Below, in pieces: positions 38,638 through 46,300 of a DNA stretch of 64,000 nucleotides; position 1 is the stretch's first letter; every line of letters begins with the position of its first letter. Source of the DNA: Occultella glacieicola (lineage in GTDB: Bacteria > Actinomycetota > Actinomycetes > Actinomycetales > Beutenbergiaceae). Under the pieces are notes generated by a model. It was not told the origin of the DNA and did not search any database. It saw only the letters and a program-made list of their open reading frames with translations. The DNA lies in the NCBI RefSeq assembly GCF_004353825.1, contig NZ_SMNA01000013.1:1-64000 (forward strand), written 5' to 3'. Position numbers and translations under genes: made by a program.

Positions 38638-40452
38638 TTGGCACAGGTCACCCACGGACCGAACGGCCGCGCCCGGGCGCCGCAGGTGTTGCGGTCGCTC
38701 GGGCACGAGGGGCGGGTCCGGATCGACGGCGGCCCGCTCGCCGAGCGCATCGCCGACGCCACGGCGACCTACCTCGCCATGGAACCGGACGACGTCCTGC
38801 ACGGCTTCCGGGTGGCGGCCGGGCTGGTGTCGCCGGGCACGCCGATGACCGGCTGGTCCTCGGTGACGTCGGAGCCGACATTCGGGCAGTGGGTCAGCGG
38901 GCTCGCCCGCCTGGGCGCCACGACGGGCAACCGGGCGGCGCGCGAGCGGGCGGTCGAGCTGGTCGACGGTTTCGCGGCCACGGTCGGCGTCGATGGCGAC
39001 ACCCGGATGTCCCTCTACGGCTACGAGAAGCTCCTGTGCGGGCTCGTCGATACGTACACGTTCGCCGGGCACGAGGGCGCGCTGACGCTGCTGGAACGGA
39101 CCGTGCCGTGGGCCGAGCGGACGTTCGACCGGGCCCGCCCGACGCCGTCGGCCCACAACTTCGCGGGCGGCCACATCGGGCCGACCGGTCATGCCCGCAC
39201 CATCGAGTGGTACACCCTCGCCGAGAACCTCCATCGCGCCTGGCTGGCCGGCGCCGGCGACCGGGTCGGGGACTTCGCGCGGCTGTGGCACTACGACGCC
39301 TACTGGGACCGCTTCCTGGAGGAACCGGGACCGGGGCGGCCGTGGCCCGTGCCCACCTGGCTGCACGCCTACTCGCACCTGAACACCTTCGCCTCGGCCG
39401 CCGCCGCGTACGAGGCGACCGGACAGCACCGGTACCTGCAGATCGTGCGCAACGCGCACACCTACTTCACCGCGACCCAGACCTACGCGACCGGCGGCTT
39501 CGGTCCCAGCGAGTTCACGCTTCCGGAGGACGGCTCGCTCGGGCGCAGCCTGGAGTGGCGCACCGACACCGCCGAGATCGTCTGCGGGTCGTGGGCGGCC
39601 CTGAAGGTCTGCGCGGCCCTGCTGCGGTTCACGGGGGAGGCCCGCTACGGCGACTGGGTGGAGCAGCTCCTGTACTCCGGCGTGGGCGCGGTGACGCCGG
39701 TCCGGCCCGGCGGTCGGAGCCCGTACTACCAGGACTACCGGCTCGGGACCGCCACCAAGCTGCCCCACTGGGACGACTGGCCGTGCTGCTCCGGTACCTA
39801 CCTCCAGTGCGTGGCGGACCTGCCCGACTTCGTCTACCACGCGAGCGAGGACGGCCTGGCCGTGCTGCTCTACGTGCCGTCGTCCGTCTCGTGGGAGCAC
39901 GACGGCCGCGAGTTCGGCCTCACCCAGGAGACCGACTTCCCACGGACCGACACCGCACGGCTGGTCCTGCGCGGCGCGGGACGACTCGCGCTGCGGCTGC
40001 GCGTCCCCTCCTGGAGCAACGGGTTCCGGACGGCGGTGAACGGCGAGACTGTGCCGACTGTGCCGACTGTGGCGACGCCGGGCCAGTGGCTGGTCATCGA
40101 CCGGGACTGGGCCGACGGCGACGTCGTCGAGGTCACCCTCGGCGCCGGCCTGCGGGTGCTCCCGGTCGACGACCGGCACCCGAACCGGGTCGCCTTCGCG
40201 CACGGCCCGGTGGTGCTGGCGCAGAAGGCGGACTGGACCATGCCGATCTCCCTGCCGACGCCGTGGGAGATGGTCGACCTCGACGAGGCGCTCGTGCGGC
40301 AGGACGCCGGGAACGGCGACGGTCCGCGCTACCGGCCGGTCGGCGTCGGCACCGCGCGGCTGCCGCTCGGCGACCTGCGTCCCCTGTCCGAGATCGCCGA
40401 GCGCACGCCGCACCGGGTGTACTTCGACCTCGACGACCCGCGGATCGTCTGA
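38638..40452 (+). CDS. GH127-like (DUF1680 family) glycosidase
   Basis: A protein of 604 residues, distantly related to the first GH127. It retains the double cysteine Cys383-Cys384 in WPCCSGTYLQ and an upstream Glu313/Cys316 in TAEIVCGS, but the Glu and Cys are two residues apart instead of one, so metal binding may differ. No signal peptide. The probable role is cleavage of another beta-arabinofuranosyl or related linkage in the imported oligosaccharide. The start is TTG 38638 behind GAGAGGAT. A short in-frame repeat codes for VPTVPT near residue 475. Last gene of the operon. Confidence 0.8.
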   Translation: MAQVTHGPNGRARAPQVLRSLGHEGRVRIDGGPLAERIADATATYLAMEPDDVLHGFRVAAGLVSPGTPMTGWSSVTSEPTFGQWVSGLARLGATTGNRAARERAVELVDGFAATVGVDGDTRMSLYGYEKLLCGLVDTYTFAGHEGALTLLERTVPWAERTFDRARPTPSAHNFAGGHIGPTGHARTIEWYTLAENLHRAWLAGAGDRVGDFARLWHYDAYWDRFLEEPGPGRPWPVPTWLHAYSHLNTFASAAAAYEATGQHRYLQIVRNAHTYFTATQTYATGGFGPSEFTLPEDGSLGRSLEWRTDTAEIVCGSWAALKVCAALLRFTGEARYGDWVEQLLYSGVGAVTPVRPGGRSPYYQDYRLGTATKLPHWDDWPCCSGTYLQCVADLPDFVYHASEDGLAVLLYVPSSVSWEHDGREFGLTQETDFPRTDTARLVLRGAGRLALRLRVPSWSNGFRTAVNGETVPTVPTVATPGQWLVIDRDWADGDVVEVTLGAGLRVLPVDDRHPNRVAFAHGPVVLAQKADWTMPISLPTPWEMVDLDEALVRQDAGNGDGPRYRPVGVGTARLPLGDLRPLSEIAERTPHRVYFDLDDPRIV

Positions 40453-40524
40453 ACGCACGCCCTCCGGACCCCGGTCCACCCGGTGCGGCCCGGCGGGCAA
40501 CCGCGCGAACCTCGACGTAACTGA

Positions 40525-40554
40525 TTGACCCTAGTCTGACGATCTGTGTAGCGT
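40525..40554 (+). promoter_or_regulatory. Possible promoter of the muropeptide-rescue operon
   Basis: TTGACC (40525-40530) and TAGCGT (40549-40554) with an 18-base spacer, about 35 bases before the NamZ start. ACTGAT (40520-40525) and ATCAGT (40561-40566) form a spaced inverted repeat flanking the promoter and may bind the cluster's RpiR-type regulator. Confidence 0.45.
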
Positions 40555-40590
40555 ACTTACATCAGTCGATGACGAGTGGGGGAACGGCCA

Positions 40591-41766
40591 GTGGTCCAGG
40601 TGGACGATGTGGCACGGGTCCGAACGGGCCTGAGCAGAGCGATCGCCGAGCCCGGCCTGATCGGCGACGGCCCCACCGGACTCTGCGCGAACTACACGTC
40701 CGTGACGGCGGACCTGCAGCGCGGTGTCGACGCGCTCCTGGCTGCGGGCGTGCCGCTGACCACGATCTTCACGCCCGAGCACGGCTACTGGGGGGCGGTA
40801 CAGGCGGGTGAGAGCGAGGGCGACGGCGTCGACGTCGCCACCGGGCTGCCGGTCCTGGACACCTACCGCTCGGACGGCGAGCGGCTGGACGCGCTGCTGC
40901 GCGGGTCCGGCGTGGCTCAGATCCTCGTGGACTTCCAGGACATCGGTGTTCGGTTCTACACCTACACCTGGACGCTCTTCGACCTGCTCTGTTCCGCGGC
41001 GCGCACCGGGATCCGCGTCGTGGTGCTCGACCGGCCGAACCCGCTGGGCGGCCTGGTCCGCACCGGGCCCGGCCTCGCGGCGTCCTGCTCGAGCTTCGTG
41101 GGTCGGGTCTCGATCCCGCTCCAGCACGGACTCACCCTCGGCGAGCTCGCGCGCTGGTTCAACGCCGTCCACGTGCCCGAAGCCGTCGGTGGCCCCGCCG
41201 ACCTCGAGGTGATCGAACTCGCCGGCTGGGGCCGGCAGCGCCAGGATCCGGGGCGCGCCTGGGTGATGCCCTCACCGAACATGCCCACGCTCGACACCGC
41301 CACCGTGTTCCCCGCGATCGGCCTGCTGGAGGGAACCGTGCTCTCGGAGGGCCGCGGTACGACGAAGCCGTTCGAGTTGTTCGGTGCCTCGTGGACCGAC
41401 GGACGCCTGGCGGCTGCCCTGACCGAGCGGGACCTGCCCGGCGTCGCCTTCCGCGAGGCCGTCTTCCGCCCCACGTTCAGCAAATGGCACGGCGACGTGG
41501 TGCACGGCGCCCAACTGCACCTGAGTGACCTCGGCGCATTCGACCCGATCGCCACCGGCGTGGCCGTGCTCCAGACGGTCACGGAACTGCACCCCGGGGA
41601 ATCGATCTGGCTGCCTGCGCACCCGGGGCGCCCGCCGTTCATCGATCTCCTCTGGGGCTCGCCGGCCCTGCGTGAGGGCGTCGACCGCGGCGCGGACACG
41701 GACGCGATCCTCGACGACGGCCCGCCGACGCCCACCGTGCCGGCGGACGCGCTCCTCTACACCTGA
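40591..41766 (+). CDS. namZ: Exo-beta-N-acetylmuramidase, DUF1343/GH171 (NamZ-like)
   Basis: A protein of 391 residues. It matches DUF1343, whose Bacillus subtilis member YbbC/NamZ releases MurNAc from the non-reducing end of peptidoglycan fragments: CANYTSVTADLQRGVDALL, TIFTPEHGYWGAVQAGE, LVDFQDIGVRFYTYTWTL, LDRPNPLGG and the C-terminal end all fit. Unlike secreted NamZ it has no signal peptide, implying it works on imported muropeptides. GTG 40591 follows a GGGGGAA site; an in-frame GTG at 40576 is less likely. It is the first gene of an operon with an acetyl-metabolising pair and an ABC importer. Confidence 0.88.
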   Translation: MVQVDDVARVRTGLSRAIAEPGLIGDGPTGLCANYTSVTADLQRGVDALLAAGVPLTTIFTPEHGYWGAVQAGESEGDGVDVATGLPVLDTYRSDGERLDALLRGSGVAQILVDFQDIGVRFYTYTWTLFDLLCSAARTGIRVVVLDRPNPLGGLVRTGPGLAASCSSFVGRVSIPLQHGLTLGELARWFNAVHVPEAVGGPADLEVIELAGWGRQRQDPGRAWVMPSPNMPTLDTATVFPAIGLLEGTVLSEGRGTTKPFELFGASWTDGRLAAALTERDLPGVAFREAVFRPTFSKWHGDVVHGAQLHLSDLGAFDPIATGVAVLQTVTELHPGESIWLPAHPGRPPFIDLLWGSPALREGVDRGADTDAILDDGPPTPTVPADALLYT

Positions 41767-41806
41767 CCGGCACGTGCCAAGACCCGAACGAACGAAGGAC
41801 GAACCG

Positions 41807-42502
41807 TTGTCTCCACAGACGATCATGGCCGTGGGCGGTCACATCGGCGACATGGACCTGGCCGCCGGGCCACTGCTCGCGCAGAACGTGCTCGACGGCG
41901 GACGTTCGGTGCTCGTGGCGCTCACCCCGGGCGAGCGCGGGCACCCCAGGATGTCTGCCGATGACTATCGCGACCAGAAGATCGCCGAGGCGCAGGCGTT
42001 CGCGGCCGGGATCGGGGCGGAGGTGGTGGTCTTCGACGACATCTCCGACGGGTTCCTGACCACCGACGACCTGGTCGCCGAACGTCTCGCGGACCTGATC
42101 CGTGAGGTCAGGCCCGCCACGTTGCTCGCCCACTGGCGGCGCAGCATCCACACCGACCACGAGAACGCGTCGATCCTCGCCGAGCGGGCCCGCTTCCTCG
42201 CCGGCCTGCCCGGCTGGAAGGACGAGACCGAGCGCCACGGCGTCGGGCGCCTGCTGTTCACGGAGAACTGGGAAGACGCGACCGGTTTCGACGCCGACCT
42301 GTTCATCGAGATCTCGGCCGAGGCGCACCGGCGCTGGACCGAGGCGATCGGCGGCCAGGCGTTCGCACGCGGCGAGACCTACGGGTTCCGCTACATCGAC
42401 TTCTACACGGCCCAGATGGTCACGCGGGGCTGCCTTGCCGGCGTGCCCCACGCCGTCGCCCTCTCCTCAGGGCCGACTCGGGGGATGTCACCCCTGGACT
42501 GA
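41807..42502 (+). CDS. PIG-L family de-N-acetylase-like protein
   Basis: A protein of 231 residues. PIG-L enzymes use zinc to remove acetyl groups from GlcNAc-type sugars. The N-terminal metal motif reads GGHIGDMDLAAG, a variant of the usual HPDDE, and the second one SIHTDHENAS supplies more ligands; both look intact enough for metal binding. In this cluster it may deacetylate an amino sugar released from peptidoglycan. TTG 41807 follows GAAGGA by 7 bases. It is cytoplasmic. Confidence 0.82.
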   Translation: MSPQTIMAVGGHIGDMDLAAGPLLAQNVLDGGRSVLVALTPGERGHPRMSADDYRDQKIAEAQAFAAGIGAEVVVFDDISDGFLTTDDLVAERLADLIREVRPATLLAHWRRSIHTDHENASILAERARFLAGLPGWKDETERHGVGRLLFTENWEDATGFDADLFIEISAEAHRRWTEAIGGQAFARGETYGFRYIDFYTAQMVTRGCLAGVPHAVALSSGPTRGMSPLD

Positions 42503-42583
42503 GTCGCCCGCCGACGTCGGGAGGCGCCGGCCGCCCTGGCACCGTCAATCAGCACCATCGAACAGATCGGAAAGGTCATTCCC

Positions 42584-43540
42584 TTGCAGGTCTCCTATCG
42601 TGCGCACCGGCCCGGCGATGCCGCCCGGCTCGCCGAGCTCACCGCCCTCGCGATGCCACGCGATGCGGTCAGTGAGGACTGGTTCACCGACACCGTCCTG
42701 CTCGACCCGAACTTCGACCCGGACGGGCTGATCGTCGCCGTGGACCCGGAGACGGGACGCCCGCACGGTTTCGTCTACGCGGTGCGCGCCGGCCGGGGGA
42801 TAGGCCCCGATCCCGACGGCGGCTGGATCACGATCGGCTGCGTGCACCCCGAAGCCCGCGGCCAGGGCATCGGGACCGAACTGGTGCGGCGGGCCGGCGC
42901 GTTCCTCGCCGGCAAGGGTGCGCACTGGGTCAACTTCGCGGCCTACCCGCTCGCCTACTTCGTGCCCGGCCTGGACTCGGCGGCCTATCCGGACGCCGCC
43001 CGGCTGTTCGAGCGGGCCGGCTTCCGGCGGCTGTACACGGCCGCGGCGATGAGCCTCGATCTGGCCGAATACGCGACCCCCGCCGAGGTGCGGGACCTGC
43101 GTGCCGCCCGGGTCGCGGAGGGCTATTCTTTCGCGACCGCCGGGCCGGACGATCTGCCCGAGGTGATCTCCTTCGCCGCGCAGCGGCTGGCACCGGACTG
43201 GGGTGAGGCGGTCCGGGACTCGGTCCTGCAGCACGGCCGGATCGACCGGGTGCTCCTGGCGCGCCACCCCGAGGGCTCCGTCGTCGGGTTCGCCACCTAC
43301 GGCGCCTACCGCGGCCTGCGGGAACGGTTCGGGCCCTACGGCGTGGACGAGACCTGCCGCGGCACCGGTCTGGGCAAGATCCTGCTGCACGAGACCCTCA
43401 CCCGGATGCGCGCCGAAGGTGCCCAGAGCGCCTGGTTCCTGTGGACCGGTGAGAACTCACCCGCCGGGCACCTCTACCTCCGGTCCGGCTTCCGGGTCAC
43501 CCGGCGCTTCGACGTGCTCCGCGCCGACCTGGACCACTGA
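42584..43540 (+). CDS. Tandem-domain GNAT N-acetyltransferase
   Basis: A protein of 318 residues with two GNAT folds. The first (residues 1-165) has the acetyl-CoA loop HPEARGQGIGTELVRRAG. The second (about 180-318) has DETCRGTGLGKILLHETL and a final YLRSGFRVTRRF. The substrate is not readable from sequence; next to a PIG-L deacetylase it might re-acetylate a sugar amine or modify a peptide amine. The Bacillus subtilis ybb cluster also contains a GNAT protein (YbbJ), to my knowledge. TTG 42584 lies 9 bases after GGAAAGG. Confidence 0.85.
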   Translation: MQVSYRAHRPGDAARLAELTALAMPRDAVSEDWFTDTVLLDPNFDPDGLIVAVDPETGRPHGFVYAVRAGRGIGPDPDGGWITIGCVHPEARGQGIGTELVRRAGAFLAGKGAHWVNFAAYPLAYFVPGLDSAAYPDAARLFERAGFRRLYTAAAMSLDLAEYATPAEVRDLRAARVAEGYSFATAGPDDLPEVISFAAQRLAPDWGEAVRDSVLQHGRIDRVLLARHPEGSVVGFATYGAYRGLRERFGPYGVDETCRGTGLGKILLHETLTRMRAEGAQSAWFLWTGENSPAGHLYLRSGFRVTRRFDVLRADLDH

Positions 43541-43582
43541 GCCCCGTCCATCCCCTGCTCCACCCCATCGAAAGGTCACCAC

Positions 43583-45244
43583 ATGAGAACCCCGAGGTTC
43601 ATCCGACTGGCCGCCGTGCTGACGGCCGGTGCCCTGGCATTGTCGGCCTGTACCGGCGGCGACGGCGACGGTGACTCCGGCGCCGACGCCGGCGCCGTCC
43701 AGCCGCTCACGATCCACGCCAACACGGCGAACACCTACCAGCAGAACTTCAACCCGTTCTCCCCGACCGCGCTGCAGGGCACCAAGGGCATGCTCTACGA
43801 GCCGCTCATGGTCGCCACCGCGATGGTCCCCGGCGAGACCCAGCCCTGGCTCGCCGAGTCGATGGAGTTCAACGAGGACGGCACGGTCGTCACGTTCGTG
43901 CTCCAAGAGGGCGTCACCTGGTCCGACGGCGAGGCGTTCGACGCCGACGACGTCGCCTTCACCTTCAACCTGATGCGCGACAACCCGGCGGCGAACGCCG
44001 GGGCGCTCGACCTCGCCGACGCGGTCGCCGTGGACGCTCGCACCGTGGAGGTGACCTTCAACAGCGTCGCGTTCGCATTCCAGTCCTCCATCGCGAACAC
44101 CGTCATGGTCCCCGAGCACGTGTTCTCGGGTGTCGACCCGATCGAGTTCCAGAACGAGGAACCGGTGGCCACCGGGCCGTTCGTGCTCGAACAGTTCGGG
44201 CAGCAGCTCTACACACTGGGTGCGAACGAGGCCTACTGGAACGCCGACGAGGTCCAGGTCGAGCAGGTCCGGTACCCGGCGTCCACCGACCAGACGTTCA
44301 ACAGCTCACTGCAGGCCGGCGAGTTCGACTGGTCCGGCGGGTTCGTCGCCAACATCGACCAGATCTACATCTCGGGCGACCCGGACCACCGGTCCTACTG
44401 GTACCCCGGGGACGGGCTCGTCAACCTGCTCGTGAACACCCAGACCGCCCCGTTCGACGACGTCGAGGTTCGCCGGGCGCTCAGCGCCGGCATCGACCGC
44501 AACCAGCTGTCCGAGGTCGCCATGCAGGGGTACACCCCGCCGGCCCACCCCACCGGGCTGCCGTTGCCGGCCTACGAGTCGGTGATGAGCGAGGAGTACG
44601 CCGACGCGGAGTTCAGCTATGACGTCGACGAGGCGAACGCGATCCTCGACGAGGCCGGCTACCCGCTGGGCAGCGACGGGGTGCGCACCACCCCGGACGG
44701 TGAGCAGATGTCCTACGCGCTGCAGATCCCGTCGAGCTATGTGGACTGGGTGACGATAAGCGGACTGCTCCAGGAGCAACTGGCGCAGATCGGCGTGGTC
44801 GTCGAGCCCCAGGGGGTCTCGTTCGAGGCCTGGCTCGAGGCCCGCAACTCCGGCAACTACCAGATGACCATCGCCTCGGTGTCGATGGGGCTCACGCCGT
44901 ACACCCTGTTCCGTTCCATGATGAGCTCGGAGTACCGGACCGGTCCGGGCGAGACCGTCGTCTCGAACTACAACCGTTTCTACGACGAGGACGCGGACGC
45001 CCTGTTGGAGTCCTTCGCGAGCACGATCGACCCGGCGCAGCAGCAGGCGGCCTTCGACGGGCTCGAGCGGATCATGGTCGAGGAGCTCCCGGTGATCGCG
45101 ATGCTCCAGTCCCCGAACTGGTTCCAGTACAACACCGTGCGTTGGGAGGGCTTCCCGACCGAGGAGGACCCCTACGCCCTGGGTGCGCCGTACCAGTTCC
45201 CCGACAACCTGCTCGTGGTCACGAACCTGACGCCCGCAGGCTGA
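43583..45244 (+). CDS. Family 5 extracellular solute-binding lipoprotein (peptide/oligosaccharide ABC importer)
   Basis: A protein of 553 residues. The signal peptide ends in lipobox ALSAC with a Gly/Asp linker after it. The mature protein follows the DppA/OppA pattern: FNPFSPTALQGTKGMLYEPLM, TWSDGEAFDADDVAFTFNLM, DVEVRRALSAGIDRNQL. The family binds peptides, but some members take oligosaccharides or murein peptides. With NamZ, NagZ and MurQ as neighbours, a muropeptide or GlcNAc-MurNAc ligand is the best inference. GAAAGGTCACC precedes ATG 43583. Confidence 0.92.
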   Translation: MRTPRFIRLAAVLTAGALALSACTGGDGDGDSGADAGAVQPLTIHANTANTYQQNFNPFSPTALQGTKGMLYEPLMVATAMVPGETQPWLAESMEFNEDGTVVTFVLQEGVTWSDGEAFDADDVAFTFNLMRDNPAANAGALDLADAVAVDARTVEVTFNSVAFAFQSSIANTVMVPEHVFSGVDPIEFQNEEPVATGPFVLEQFGQQLYTLGANEAYWNADEVQVEQVRYPASTDQTFNSSLQAGEFDWSGGFVANIDQIYISGDPDHRSYWYPGDGLVNLLVNTQTAPFDDVEVRRALSAGIDRNQLSEVAMQGYTPPAHPTGLPLPAYESVMSEEYADAEFSYDVDEANAILDEAGYPLGSDGVRTTPDGEQMSYALQIPSSYVDWVTISGLLQEQLAQIGVVVEPQGVSFEAWLEARNSGNYQMTIASVSMGLTPYTLFRSMMSSEYRTGPGETVVSNYNRFYDEDADALLESFASTIDPAQQQAAFDGLERIMVEELPVIAMLQSPNWFQYNTVRWEGFPTEEDPYALGAPYQFPDNLLVVTNLTPAG

Positions 45245-45250
45245 CCGCGC

Positions 45251-45287
45251 CGGGCACCGGGACGGGCGGCGCCCGCCCCGGTGCCCG
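45251..45287 (+). terminator. Hairpin between binding-protein and permease genes (third system)
   Basis: CGGGCACCGGG pairs with CCCGGTGCCCG and, after one mismatch, CGGGC with GCCCG around a GGC loop. The hairpin begins 6 bases after the binding-protein stop. It is the third case in this window of a strong hairpin at that position of a transporter operon. Confidence 0.72.
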
Positions 45288-45320
45288 CGTGGCCGCATCC
45301 GACCCGAGAGGTTGTCCCGC

Positions 45321-46298
45321 GTGAAGTACCTCCTGCGCAAGGTGATGTTGTACGTGTTCATCGCCTGGGCTGCGCTCACCATGAACTTCCTGATCCCACG
45401 GCTGATGCCGGGCGATCCCGTCGCGCTGCTCGTCGAACGGCTCCAGGGCCGGATCGACCCGGCCGCCATGGAGGCGATCGCGGAGAGCTACGGACTCACC
45501 GACGCGCCGTTGCTGCAGCAGTACCGGGACTATCTCGCGTCGCTCGCGGCGGGTGACCTGGGCCTCTCGATCGGCTTCTTCCCGGTCCCGGTCTCCGAGA
45601 TCGTGATGGGGGCGTTGCCGTGGACGATCGGCCTGGTCGGGATCACCACCGTGATCAGCTTCCTGGTCGGCACCGGCCTCGGTGTGGTGCTCGCCTGGCG
45701 CCGCGGCTCCTGGACCGACCACCTGCTGCCGGCCCTCACCTTCCTGAACGCCGTCCCGTACTTCTGGATGGCGCTCATCCTGGTCCTGGTCCTCTCGGTG
45801 AACCTGGGCTGGTTCCCCGTCTCGCAGGCCTACGAGCCCGGCCTGACACCGGGGTGGGACTGGGAGTTCATCTCCTCGGTGCTCTACCACGCCTTCCTGC
45901 CGGCGGTCACGATCATCCTGGCGTCCTTCGCCGGGTGGGTGCTGAGCATGCGGAACATGACGGTGACCGTCCTGGGTGAGGACTACGTGACGATGGCGGA
46001 GGCGAAGGGGCTGCCGAAGCGGATGGTGCTGGTCAACTACGCGGCCCGGAACGCGATCCTGCCCTCGGTGACCGGGTTCGCGCTGTCCCTCGGCGCCGTC
46101 GTCGGTGGATCCATGCTGACCGAGGTCATCTTCAACTACCCGGGGGTGGGGTACACCCTGTTCGAGGCGGTCCAGAACCAGGACTTCCCGCTGATGCAGG
46201 GACTCTTCCTGATCATCTCGCTGGCGGTGATCGTCGCGAACCTCGTGGCGGACGTCATCTACGTGTTCCTCGACCCCCGCACCCGCCAGGAAGGCTGA
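45321..46298 (+). CDS. Peptide-type ABC transporter permease (DppB-like)
   Basis: A protein of 325 residues with the DppB layout: an N-terminal helix, the periplasmic part (RLMPGDPVALLVERLQGRI), then five helices and the loop EDYVTMAEAKGLPKRMVLVNYAARNAILPSVTGF that docks the ATPase. It pairs with the DppC half of the next gene. GTG 45321 was chosen because GAGAGG lies 9 bases upstream; an in-frame TTG at 45312 abuts it. Confidence 0.92.
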   Translation: MKYLLRKVMLYVFIAWAALTMNFLIPRLMPGDPVALLVERLQGRIDPAAMEAIAESYGLTDAPLLQQYRDYLASLAAGDLGLSIGFFPVPVSEIVMGALPWTIGLVGITTVISFLVGTGLGVVLAWRRGSWTDHLLPALTFLNAVPYFWMALILVLVLSVNLGWFPVSQAYEPGLTPGWDWEFISSVLYHAFLPAVTIILASFAGWVLSMRNMTVTVLGEDYVTMAEAKGLPKRMVLVNYAARNAILPSVTGFALSLGAVVGGSMLTEVIFNYPGVGYTLFEAVQNQDFPLMQGLFLIISLAVIVANLVADVIYVFLDPRTRQEG

Positions 46299-46300
46299 CC

